Below are positions 17,701 through 25,670 of a stretch of 36,426 bases of DNA, in pieces. The notes under the pieces are model-generated. The model saw nothing but the letters and a program-made list of their open reading frames with translations. It had not been told where the DNA came from and did not search any database. Position 1 is the stretch's first letter. Each line of letters begins with the position of its first letter. Source of the stretch: M30B19 sp041688615 (GTDB taxonomy: Bacteria > Planctomycetota > Planctomycetia > Pirellulales > Pirellulaceae); NCBI GenBank assembly GCA_041688615.1, contig JBDNHU010000126.1, forward strand, positions 1-36,426, in the 5' to 3' direction. Position numbers and translations under genes: made by a program.

Positions 17701-18756
17701 TTAACCAAGCAGCAAATGTGAAACGCCCACAAGTGCGATCAAGATACCAGCTTTACTTTTGGTAAATCGTTTACGAATGACGAACGCAATTGCAAGGCAC
17801 GACACGCTTCCGGCAGCGATTAGCAACCAAGTCCAAAAGCGGCTGGAGGTCACCGGTTCTTTTTTTCTTCGATTGTAATAGGCTAGCAGCTTTTCTTCAT
17901 GCAGTTTGCCATTAACCGCCTCGTTAGTTTCGGTATCCATGTAGCCACTACCCGCCGGGAATTCAAAGTGAAAGTCATCGCTGGTTAGTCCTGCGTTTAT
18001 TTTTAACGACGCTTCATCTAATTCAAGATGCAGCCGACTTTGTTTTGAGCTATACAGGAAATGCACTGAACCTTTAGACGGAAACCAGTGATCCTTCACT
18101 TTCACAAACTTCGTAGTTTCATACACAGATTTTAGATTTCCGGCCTGAATCAACTCAATTTTCTTTGGCAAATATCCTGCATCCGGATTTAAGGTAAACA
18201 GAATGTCATATTCGACACCCGGATTGTTTATTTCAGTGGTTAGCTTGACGCGATTTTCACCGACTACACTAATCTTGCCGGCGTTGTAAGCAGCTTCGAT
18301 ATCCAGTTTTAGGCAAAATAGAGTGATCGGCACAAATTCAAGTGTGAAATGTGGCGTTCGTTCGGCGTGCCTCAACCCTGACAAGCGGTCAAAAACAAAA
18401 GTTCGATAATCCTTTCCATCGTAACAATACAATGATTGCTGCCAGTCATACGGCGGATAATCGTTTCGAAAAGAAGCATTTCTTATCCAGTAAAATCCGC
18501 CTGTTTTTTTCCACTTAAACTGTTCGCATGTTTTGAAAAGAAACAACCCTGGTTGAACCTCCTTAGCGTTGCCGGAAACCAAACCGTAGCCCTCGCGGGG
18601 TGTGCTAAGGATTCGATAGGAACACTGAACATCTTCAATTTGAGTGTAGTTGGCCACCCATTTTTCAATCGCCAGGTTCGCGGTTTGGCCAAAGGCACTA
18701 TCGTGCCAAAAGTTTAACAGGCATCCCATGTAAAAAATCAACGCGTATCGAATCAT
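17701..18756 (-). CDS. Exported LolA-like protein with C-terminal membrane anchor
   Basis: The 351-residue product has a signal peptide (ALIFYMGCLLNFWHDSAFG), an outer-membrane-lipoprotein-sorting (LolA)-like antiparallel beta domain (about 25-275) and a C-terminal hydrophobic helix (WTWLLIAAGSVSCLAIAFVI) followed by basic residues. Typical elements are the long beta meander QCSYRILSTPREGYGLVSG, LEFVPITLFCLKLDIEAA, YLPKKIELI and the terminal DFHFEFPAGSGYMDTETNEAV segment, like the FxFPxG ending of planctomycete LolA-fold proteins. Lipid or hydrophobic-ligand binding is a family expectation, not shown here. ATG 18756 has AAGGA seven bases upstream, but that ribosome-binding site is inside a 10-bp inverted repeat (18764-18805). 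It lies 76 nt downstream of the Cys-rich gene, likely in the same transcript. Confidence 0.65.
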   Translation of the reverse strand: MIRYALIFYMGCLLNFWHDSAFGQTANLAIEKWVANYTQIEDVQCSYRILSTPREGYGLVSGNAKEVQPGLFLFKTCEQFKWKKTGGFYWIRNASFRNDYPPYDWQQSLYCYDGKDYRTFVFDRLSGLRHAERTPHFTLEFVPITLFCLKLDIEAAYNAGKISVVGENRVKLTTEINNPGVEYDILFTLNPDAGYLPKKIELIQAGNLKSVYETTKFVKVKDHWFPSKGSVHFLYSSKQSRLHLELDEASLKINAGLTSDDFHFEFPAGSGYMDTETNEAVNGKLHEEKLLAYYNRRKKEPVTSSRFWTWLLIAAGSVSCLAIAFVIRKRFTKSKAGILIALVGVSHLLLG

Positions 18757-18763
18757 GTGAGAG

Positions 18764-18805
18764 TCCTTGGATTGAAAAAGCGTCTCTCTTTGTTTAATCC
18801 AAGGA
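18764..18805 (-). promoter_or_regulatory. Inverted repeat sequestering a ribosome-binding site
   Basis: Perfect 10-bp arms, TCCTTGGATT and AATCCAAGGA, flank a 22-nt loop in the leader of the LolA-like gene. In the transcript the 3' arm ends in AAGGA, which is the Shine-Dalgarno sequence seven bases before ATG 18756. Folding would hide the site, so the hairpin may control translation. It has no U-tract after it and so does not look like an intrinsic terminator. Confidence 0.5.
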
Positions 18806-18832
18806 GAAACTGTCTGGGACCAAATTTAAGAC

Positions 18833-19267
18833 CTAGTTGCCTTGTGGATTTGGCACGCACATGAGAAATGCGCACGTCCCGTCTGGCTCGCCTTCGGTGT
18901 CAGGAATCTCCACACATGCACATACCCCAAAGCCGGTGGGTACACAGAGAGCTTCGAATCTATCTCCGCAGGGTAGTTTTTTAATGCCAATTGTTTCGCA
19001 CGCAACGGTCGTATTGACGGTGGCATCAAAAACGCAATGTTCCGTCATTTCGTCTGACACACAGTAATCGCATGTACCCGAACATCCAGAAAACCATCCG
19101 GGTGCACAATTGAACGACCATTGCCCTGCTTCATTCACTACTTTGCCGCTGCAAAATGAATTCTTACACACGGAGTGAAACATTACGGGCTCACCGCCTG
19201 GATCTCCTTGGAATCCAAAAATCGGTGTTAAAGCAAGCGTTAGTGATACAACAAAAGCGATCAGCAC
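18833..19267 (-). CDS. Small secreted cysteine-rich protein
   Basis: About 144 residues: a signal peptide (MLIAFVVSLTLALTPIFG) and a mature region with 14 cysteines, including CKNSFC, GCSGTCDYC and CAC. The spacing suggests several disulfides or a metal site; I do not recognise the family. The GTG at 19267 is the first standard start in frame, but it has no ribosome-binding site. A strong AGGAG (19289-19293) lies nine bases before an in-frame ACG at 19277-19279, where ATG would be expected (giving TNYRVLIAF). The true start may therefore be a mutated or non-standard codon. It sits between a DUF1559 gene and the LolA-like gene on one strand. Confidence 0.7.
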   Translation of the reverse strand: MLIAFVVSLTLALTPIFGFQGDPGGEPVMFHSVCKNSFCSGKVVNEAGQWSFNCAPGWFSGCSGTCDYCVSDEMTEHCVFDATVNTTVACETIGIKKLPCGDRFEALCVPTGFGVCACVEIPDTEGEPDGTCAFLMCVPNPQGN

Positions 19268-19390
19268 TCGATAATTCGTAACTACATTCTCCTAAAAACG
19301 AATAAGATTCTTGCCACCAAAAAACGTTCTCTGGTATCTGCAAAAGGCAATCACAATACCGTGATGGGTCATTCTATTTCAAACGATTTT

Positions 19391-20365
19391 CTATCTCTTG
19401 CCCAATTCAAAATAGGATAACCAGTCAATGTCTAAGTCGATTTTCTTGGTCGAGCCATCGGCCAAGACGGCATTGAGACCGCTTGGATGCGAAGAACCAA
19501 AAGCATGACGGTTGCCAAATTCCCCAAAGGTATGATAGTCCCATGCGGGTGGCTCCGAAGTCCACCGACGAATGTCATCGCAATCACCGCTAAATAGACT
19601 TTGATCGCGTCCGCTGGAACGGTAGTCTGTCACAGGAAACACGTCCCTTCCGGTATACTTTTCTGCCACCCACATGACGTTGGACAAACCACCTTGAATC
19701 AAGCGTGGTGAAATTCGGTAGTGAAGAAAGGCCATTCCATCAGACTCTTCAAAATCAACCCACTTGTAACTTTTAATGCTACGGACATTATTTTCATGCG
19801 GTCCGCCATCGAATTGTAATTCAGAATGGTATCTAGGAATTTGCCATGGTCCACCGTTTACCGCAAAGTCGGTTGTGGCGGCAAATTTTGGACTTTGCGC
19901 CAAATTAACAAGGCTTATTTCCGGCGAAAATTCAACCATCGCCGGCAACGGCTTGGACGGACATAGAAACAGTTCCACTGGTTGCGCAAGCAGCTTTGCG
20001 ATGTTCGCTTCGATATCAGATCGGTTGGCCCCGCCTAACTGCGGAAGATCGTACAGTTGATTTAGTTCTAGGTAGGGCAAAGATTGGTAAGCCCATCCTG
20101 CGGGCTGGCCGAACTTTGGAACCAAAACGCGATCGGCTACCCACCGATGTCCCCAGCCACTGGTTGGATAATAGCCTTTTGCCGATTCATGGTTGATCGC
20201 GGCCAGTCCCAATTGCCGCAAAGAATTCTGGCAAGTCAATGCTCTGGCAGATTCACGTGACGCCTGAATGGCACTTAGTGAAAGGCCACTTATGAGAGCG
20301 ATGATTGAGATGGCCACCACTAATTCGACGAGCGATACCCCGATTCTCTTGGATTTTGTTTTCAT
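19391..20365 (-). CDS. DUF1559 protein with prepilin-type N-terminus (cluster head)
   Basis: The 324-residue product carries a prepilin-like leader (MKTKSKRIG), a cleavage site Gly9-Val10, mature Glu14 and the hydrophobic helix SLVELVVAISIIALISG. Next come the DUF1559 hallmarks: SAIQASRESARALTC, QLGLAAINHESAKGYYPTSG, SLPYLELNQLYDLP, FLCPSKP, and the C-terminal SHPSGLNAVLADGSTKKIDL. The helix lacks the LLPAVQ sequence of most family members (LSLSAIQ instead), so it is a divergent member. I start at the second Met (20365), because GGGGG lies just before ATGATC and gives proper spacing; the first ATG (20371) would touch it. It is the first gene of the minus-strand cluster running to 14059. Confidence 0.92.
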   Translation of the reverse strand: MKTKSKRIGVSLVELVVAISIIALISGLSLSAIQASRESARALTCQNSLRQLGLAAINHESAKGYYPTSGWGHRWVADRVLVPKFGQPAGWAYQSLPYLELNQLYDLPQLGGANRSDIEANIAKLLAQPVELFLCPSKPLPAMVEFSPEISLVNLAQSPKFAATTDFAVNGGPWQIPRYHSELQFDGGPHENNVRSIKSYKWVDFEESDGMAFLHYRISPRLIQGGLSNVMWVAEKYTGRDVFPVTDYRSSGRDQSLFSGDCDDIRRWTSEPPAWDYHTFGEFGNRHAFGSSHPSGLNAVLADGSTKKIDLDIDWLSYFELGKR

Positions 20366-21055
20366 GATCATCCCCCGGTTTCGCTTAGTTGAAGCGGCAC
20401 GTTTTCAAGAAGAACGCTGAATGCTTAACCATAGAATCTGCCCCACTCGTTTTCATGCCGAACAGGAATTTCATACTCCACCGACCATTTTTACCAAGAA
20501 GTTTTTATGACAGTTGAAATACGATTGGATTGTGAATTACAGAGTTCCGTCGCTAGTGCACTTGGCGATCTTAACACACACAACACACACAATACAGAAA
20601 AGTCAACAAAAAGAAAAAAACTTTGACGGTTTTTCTTTCGCAGTTTCTTGGCGGTTTAGCTCGGCTATGTTCGCGTGGTAAGTCATTGATTCGCGGGACG
20701 TTACGGTTTTCTTGGCCGCAAATCCTGGCAGGTTGTGATTGCTTGCAACCGGTTTTAGCCATTCTTGATGACGCCCAAACCATTGCCTGGATGTCTATTG
20801 GCCATTCATTGTTAAATCGCATATTTTTTGGTGCAAGTGTGTGCAATGTAAAGGTGCGCTTTCCAAGTTCGATGCCGAACGCGATGTGGTTCACGCCTAT
20901 ATAAATGTCTGACGCTCTGGAGCTTTGCAGTACATCACCGTCTTTAAAATCAAGTTGTATGGCATCTCAATTAACCAAAAAAAGGGCCACGCACTTTGCA
21001 ATGAGTCATCACTGCTGGGGGGAATCTTTATCCAGAGAACAACGTCCGCGTTTGG
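20366..21055. other. Long gap upstream of the DUF1559 cluster, no convincing gene
   Basis: Both strands have ORFs over 20571-20904 that overlap antisense to each other, and neither shows a family motif or a good ribosome-binding site. A CA-rich run (20574-20596) precedes AGTCAA (20601-20606), which on the minus strand reads TTGACT followed by a GT-rich tract and TTAAGAT (20568-20574). This could be part of a promoter for the cluster, but the spacing is too long for a standard sigma-70 site. A non-coding RNA or a decayed gene is possible. Confidence 0.35.
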
Positions 21056-21427
21056 TTATCGATGTTGGTCTACCAGGATCACGTTTCCGTCGGGGTCAGA
21101 TAAGGCGAAGCTGGCTGGACCGGTTGTGGTTGCGTCGGCTTCTTTTGAAATGTTGACGCCACTGTCTTTAAGTTGCTTCTGAAGGTCGCGGATGTCGGTA
21201 AACGAATCTAAATCGCCCGCATTTTTATCCCAACCGGGATTGAAGGTCATAAGGTTCTGTTCAAACATGCCCTGAAACAGTCCGATTTTGTGCGCGCCAT
21301 TGCTCATGATCAGCCAGTTTTGTGCAACGTCTCCATGAAAACTCTCAAAGCCCAATTTTTCGTAAAAAGTCTTGGAAGTATGAATGTCTTTGACGGCCAG
21401 GCTAACTGAAAATGCACCAAGATTCAT
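21056..21427 (-). CDS. VOC-superfamily (glyoxalase/bleomycin-resistance fold) protein
   Basis: The 123-residue protein shows the paired beta-alpha-beta-beta-beta modules of the vicinal oxygen chelate fold: SVSLAVKDIHTSKTFYEKLG at the N-terminus, NWLIMSNGAHKIGLFQG in the middle, and FALSDPDGNVILVDQH at the end, the common DPDGN turn. The metal-ligand pattern of true glyoxalase I is not complete, so this is better called a generic VOC protein of unknown substrate. The ATG at 21427 has GGAA eight bases upstream; a TTG twelve bases earlier also opens the frame. It stands alone on the minus strand, divergent from sulfatase 2. Confidence 0.85.
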   Translation of the reverse strand: MNLGAFSVSLAVKDIHTSKTFYEKLGFESFHGDVAQNWLIMSNGAHKIGLFQGMFEQNLMTFNPGWDKNAGDLDSFTDIRDLQKQLKDSGVNISKEADATTTGPASFALSDPDGNVILVDQHR

Positions 21428-21840
21428 TTGCTTTTCCAAAAGTAAAGTGTATGCAATTGGAAGCGTTGCGACCTATCCAAGAACATAGGCAGCTGGGTAG
21501 ATCGCTTGCTTGTTTACTCCTAATCAAGATAACCAATGTTTATGAAGTAGGGCCTTCGAAAACGAAAGGTGTTTTCATGGTCTGTTCTTTCGCAGTATGT
21601 CTCCCATCCAATGGGAATGACAGGACAGCGTGCGAATGATGATCCAACGCGACCGGGCGAACGTTCGGTTGGCCCTATTCTACTGGCGAATAAGTTGGGT
21701 GACACTGGAATGTTTGGATTCAAAAGCAAGGAATTCTATCAAGATTGACTATGATTCTGTTTCGATCGAACGTTGGTTGGGGCATAATCATAAGGGCAAA
21801 GTTTCAATGCCCCTTTTGCCAACAAATGCGACCTTATGCC

Positions 21841-23343
21841 ATGAAGTCCTTGCAAACTCAATTTTTCCTGATGTTGTTGCTGTTCACGCAATTTGTTTTT
21901 GCTTCATTTGTTTTTGCCTCTAGCGGTGACTTTTTGGTTGGCCAAGATACGGGCGATGCGAAGTTGCCAAATTTCGTGATTTTCGTCGTTGACGATCTTG
22001 GGTACATGGACATCGGGGCCAACAACCCAAATTGTTTCTACGACACTCCCAACATTGATCGTCTGGCCGCCAGCGGTATGTTGTTTACCGATGGCTACGC
22101 AGTGAATCCCGTTTGCTCGCCCACTCGGTACAGCCTGATGACCGGCAAGTATCCGACTCGGGTGCAAGCGACTAACTTTTTTACGGGAAACCGAAGCGGA
22201 AAGTTTCGCCCGGCGAAGTTGAACAACAAAATGCCTTTGGATGAAATCACGATCACCCAGTTGTTGAAACCCAAAGGGTATGCCACGTTTTTTGCTGGGA
22301 AGTGGCACCTGGGCGAGACGGAAGAGTATTTTCCGCATAACCGTGGCTTTGATGTGAACATTGGGGGTCATTCGGCAGGCGGTCCTTACTCAGGGAATAA
22401 GTACTTTGCGCCCTTTGAGAATCCGCAAATCAGAATCAAGAGCCAGCCCGGCGACCACTTGCCGGACCGTTTGGCTGAAGAAACCGCCGCGTTCATCCGC
22501 GATAACAAGGACCGTCCGTTCTTGGCGTATTTGGCGTTTTATTCGGTTCACACGCCATTGATGGGACGACCTGATTTAGTAGAGAAATACACAGCAAAGG
22601 CCGCCTTGGTTGAGGGTGTCTCGTTCGCGGACGAAGAACAGGTGCTGGGTGACAAGCCTCGCACCGTTCGAATCCTTCAGAAGCACGCAGTCTATGCGGC
22701 GATGGTCCAGGCCATGGATCAGGCGGTGGGCAAGGTGTTAACGCAGTTAGAGCAGTCGGGCGTGGCGGACAACACGGTGGTGATTTTTACGTCGGACAAC
22801 GGCGGTCTTTCAACGTCGGAAGGTTCGCCCACCAGCAACTTGCCCCTGCGTGGTGGAAAGGGCTGGGTGTATGAGGGTGGGATTCGAGCACCATGGATCG
22901 TTCGATACCCTAACGTGACGGGGCCAGGCACCAAGAGTATTGAGCCCATTTGTTCGATCGATCTTTTCCCAACGATCGCCGCCGCTGCTGGAATTTCCAC
23001 CGAATCTAAGATTGACGGCATCAACCTGGCTCCGGCATTCAACGGGCAGTCGCTGGGCCGTGAGGCATTGTTTTGGCACTACCCACACTATAGCAACCAA
23101 GGCGGATTTCCCGGCGGAGCCATCAGGCAAGGCGATTACAAATTGGTCGAACGCTACGAAGACGGTCGCACTCATTTGTATCACTTGAAAACAGACCCAG
23201 GTGAGTCGCAGGATTTGGCTCCGTCGATGCCAGATAAGGTGCTGCAGATGCGAAAGCGTTTACATGCCTGGTACCAAGACGTGGACGCGAAGTTTCTACA
23301 AGAAAAAAATGGCAATCAACCGTGGTCTCCAAGTGGCAGCTAA
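21841..23343 (+). CDS. Secreted formylglycine-type sulfatase (sulfatase 2)
   Basis: This 500-residue type I sulfatase has a signal peptide (SLQTQFFLMLLLFTQFVFAS) containing a duplicated FVFAS from a 15-bp repeat (21892-21921). Then NFVIFVVDDLGYMD gives metal-binding Asps, and PVCSPTRYSLMTGKYP is the Cys-Ser-Pro-Thr-Arg formylglycine site (Cys92 from this start). GKWHLGE, TSDNGG and PLRGGKGWVYEGGIRAPW complete the family pattern. The frame is open 96 bases upstream, but MKSLQ at 21841 gives the proper signal peptide, so I use it. The two sulfatases share motifs but differ in detail: CTPTR against CSPTR. It is followed by a PQQ-propeller gene 186 bp on, likely the same transcription unit. The substrate is unknown, though sulfated polysaccharide is the usual expectation. 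Confidence 0.95.
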   Translation: MKSLQTQFFLMLLLFTQFVFASFVFASSGDFLVGQDTGDAKLPNFVIFVVDDLGYMDIGANNPNCFYDTPNIDRLAASGMLFTDGYAVNPVCSPTRYSLMTGKYPTRVQATNFFTGNRSGKFRPAKLNNKMPLDEITITQLLKPKGYATFFAGKWHLGETEEYFPHNRGFDVNIGGHSAGGPYSGNKYFAPFENPQIRIKSQPGDHLPDRLAEETAAFIRDNKDRPFLAYLAFYSVHTPLMGRPDLVEKYTAKAALVEGVSFADEEQVLGDKPRTVRILQKHAVYAAMVQAMDQAVGKVLTQLEQSGVADNTVVIFTSDNGGLSTSEGSPTSNLPLRGGKGWVYEGGIRAPWIVRYPNVTGPGTKSIEPICSIDLFPTIAAAAGISTESKIDGINLAPAFNGQSLGREALFWHYPHYSNQGGFPGGAIRQGDYKLVERYEDGRTHLYHLKTDPGESQDLAPSMPDKVLQMRKRLHAWYQDVDAKFLQEKNGNQPWSPSGS

Positions 23344-23529
23344 GGTGGGTCGCTGGGCGTGCAGGCAGTCGTGGATTCAGGATCGGATTTCCGCTTTTTA
23401 GCAAGGCGGTTGTCCGTTTTGAATGGTGACTGTCTTGTGAAATATTGCAGCCGATACCCAGGGGGTTTGGTGAAGGTAGCCAGTCAACAATCTTCGGTGA
23501 CCTGGGATTGTTGTGTTTTTAAGCGAGAG

Positions 23530-24948
23530 ATGGAAATGAAACGTGCGTACTTTGGATGTTGGTTGGTGATGGTATTCTGCGTGCAAGCGAACGCTCAAGA
23601 AAATGGGCAAGAAGCTGGGCAAGTGGCTGGGTCGGATGCGGGTCGACACACTGTGGCAGGATCATTGCAAGCCGCTGCGGATGTTCCATTGCGACATTGG
23701 CCGCAATGGCGCGGGCCGGATTGGAATGGTGTCGCCAACAAGGGCAATCCGCCGATCAATTGGTCCTCGGCGGAAAACCTGCGCTGGAAAGTTCCGCTTC
23801 CAGGCCGCGGGCACGGGACTCCGATTATTTGGGGCGATCGAATGATTTTGCAGGCTGCGATCCCGTTGGACCAACCGCTTCGGGTCCCCGATGTGATTCC
23901 TCCAGGCACGCCTAACGTGACGGTGAATCCCGAGGAATCGACGGTGTCGTGGAAGGCGCAGCAGTTGGTGTTGGTTTGTTTGGATCGCCTATCGGGCAAG
24001 CAGCTTTGGATACGCACCGTTCATCAATCGATGCCGCATCAGGGGCATCATCTTAAAGGTACGTTTGCTGCGCAGTCTAGCGTCACCGATGGCAAACATG
24101 TGTACGCCTATTTTGGTTCCTATGGACTTTATTGTTTTGACCTTGAGGGAACGTTAGTCTGGAAACAGGATGCCCAGCCACAAGCGATGGAGGCGGGTTT
24201 GGGCGAAGGCAGTTCACCTGCACTTTTTGAGAACACGTTGGTGATTGCCGTTGATCAGGAAAGTCAGTCCTATGTGGTCGCTTTGGACAAACGAACGGGA
24301 AAAGAAATTTGGCGGCAAGATCGCGACGAGCCTTCCAACTGGAGCACGCCTCGCATTTTCACTTACGAAGGCCGAACTCAGGTGGTGGTTCACGGTATCA
24401 CCGTGCGTTCGTACGACCTGGCTACCGGTCAATTACTTTGGTCATACGGTGGGCACACGGCCAGTGCGATTCCAATGCCGGCGATTGGCCATGGGATGGT
24501 CTTTACGGTCAGTGGCTGGCGACAAGATGCGCTGCACGCTGTACGCTTGGGCGGCGCAGGTGATTTGACGGAAAGTGAAAGCGTCGTTTGGTCCTTGAAT
24601 CGAGGTACACCTTATGTACCCTGTCCCACGTTGTGGGGCCAGGAGCTTTATCTGTTGGAGGATCGCAGTTTTTTTAGCTGTTACAACGCAGTTGATGGTA
24701 AGCAACACTTTAGAGAAAGATTGCCTGGCACTGCAAATTTTAGTGCCTCGCCCGTTGCCGTTGGCGATCGAATCTATTTGGCCAGTGAAGAAGGGAATAC
24801 CTATGTCGTCCGCCGTGGTACGGAGTTTGAAGTCCTGGCCATTAACGCCTTAGATGACTCCTTCCACGCCTCGCCCGTCATTATCGGCAACGCGATCTAT
24901 CTACGCGGCAAGCTGCACCTGTATTGCTTTGAAAACCAAACACAATAA
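23530..24948 (+). CDS. Secreted PQQ-type (BamB-like) beta-propeller protein
   Basis: The product (about 472 residues) begins with a signal peptide (MKRAYFGCWLVMVFCVQANAQ) and then the planctomycete hallmark HWPQWRGPDWNGVANKGNPP. Repeated blades follow, such as LVCLDRLSGKQLWIRTV, YCFDLEGTLVWKQDAQP, VALDKRTGKEIWRQDRDE and YDLATGQLLWSYGG, which are the AxDxxTGxxxW-type motifs of PQQ/BamB repeats. These propellers act as exported scaffolds or binding proteins; there is no sign of the extra residues needed for a quinoprotein dehydrogenase. The frame opens at 23359, but the signal peptide puts the start at ATG 23530 or 23536 (GAGAG/GGA upstream). It lies downstream of sulfatase 2. Confidence 0.88.
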   Translation: MEMKRAYFGCWLVMVFCVQANAQENGQEAGQVAGSDAGRHTVAGSLQAAADVPLRHWPQWRGPDWNGVANKGNPPINWSSAENLRWKVPLPGRGHGTPIIWGDRMILQAAIPLDQPLRVPDVIPPGTPNVTVNPEESTVSWKAQQLVLVCLDRLSGKQLWIRTVHQSMPHQGHHLKGTFAAQSSVTDGKHVYAYFGSYGLYCFDLEGTLVWKQDAQPQAMEAGLGEGSSPALFENTLVIAVDQESQSYVVALDKRTGKEIWRQDRDEPSNWSTPRIFTYEGRTQVVVHGITVRSYDLATGQLLWSYGGHTASAIPMPAIGHGMVFTVSGWRQDALHAVRLGGAGDLTESESVVWSLNRGTPYVPCPTLWGQELYLLEDRSFFSCYNAVDGKQHFRERLPGTANFSASPVAVGDRIYLASEEGNTYVVRRGTEFEVLAINALDDSFHASPVIIGNAIYLRGKLHLYCFENQTQ

Positions 24949-25632
24949 CCCCGTTTGAAGGCAATTGATGGCCAGGTCGAAGGAAAAGGTCAGGTGCTGG
25001 TGCAGATCGTCAGAGTCCTAAATTCATCCGCCCTGGCAAGAGCCATCGATCCGCTGAACGCGGGTAAATCTAGGTAGGGTTCAGTACTTTGCCTGCGATG
25101 TTAATGAAGCGGACTGCGATGGTCAACGGAAATCGGAAGAGACGATCAGTGAAGGCTCCCGCATGTTTGCCCGATCTTTCTATTGGGATCACGAACATGG
25201 TTGCAAGCACATGAACGCTTGCTCGCACTTGAGAGGTGTGTTGCTGGGAACGTTTGTGCTGGCGGGCCCAGATCATGCCAAGACCCTTTGCGTTCTCAGC
25301 CTCAGGCTGACCGCCGAGAATAGATGGAATGGACAGAAGTGCGAAAGATAGAAGTGCGAAAGATAGAAGTGCGAAAGATAGAAGTGCGAAAGATAGAAGT
25401 GCGAAAGATAGAAGTGCCAGGCGTGCTAGTGGAGATATTCGGGAACGTCTTCGCCCATTGTGTTTACTAATTCGGTAACGCCAACGGGTTGTAATAATCA
25501 CTCCAATGCCTGGCACTCCGATGCCTGACACTAGTGTGCTGTGCTAGTGTGCTGGCGCTGGCGTGGCCCTGGTGTGGCTAGGAAGGCTCGATGTTTGAGG
25601 TGGTTCACACATTCGATGAGCCGATTGACTTC
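24949..25632. other. Gap with a tandem array and GTGCCAGGC-type motifs
   Basis: No gene is supported. A minus-strand ORF over 25070-25531 exists only because the 15-bp array translates as a hydrophobic pentad repeat. The gap holds the array at 25336-25417, a GTGCCAGGCG motif (25414-25423) and the inverse form ATGCCTGGCACT (25506-25517) with a decayed neighbour (25521-25531). Confidence 0.5.
25336..25417. repeat. 15-bp tandem repeat, five full copies plus a partial
   Basis: GAAGTGCGAAAGATA is repeated five times (25336-25410), and the next partial copy runs straight into a GTGCCAGGCG motif at 25414. Copies are perfect and contiguous. Confidence 0.95.
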
Positions 25633-25670
25633 TTCGTGGGCGAGTCATTTGTTCGTGGGCGAGTCATTTG
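25633..25670. repeat. 19-bp tandem duplication at the 3' end of the membrane-protein gene
   Basis: TTCGTGGGCGAGTCATTTG occurs twice in a row (25633-25651, 25652-25670). The stop codon of the membrane-protein gene lies in the copy at 25633-25651. Because 19 is not a multiple of three, the duplication shifts the frame and creates this stop. Confidence 0.9.

Noticed and set aside
20571..20904. ORFs on both strands of the same stretch
   Set aside because: They are antisense to each other, lack good starts and show no domain; I describe the stretch as a gap instead.
25070..25531. Minus-strand ORF of 153 codons with repeated LLSFA
   Set aside because: It is open because the 15-bp array happens to lack stops in this frame; there is no ribosome-binding site and no family motif.
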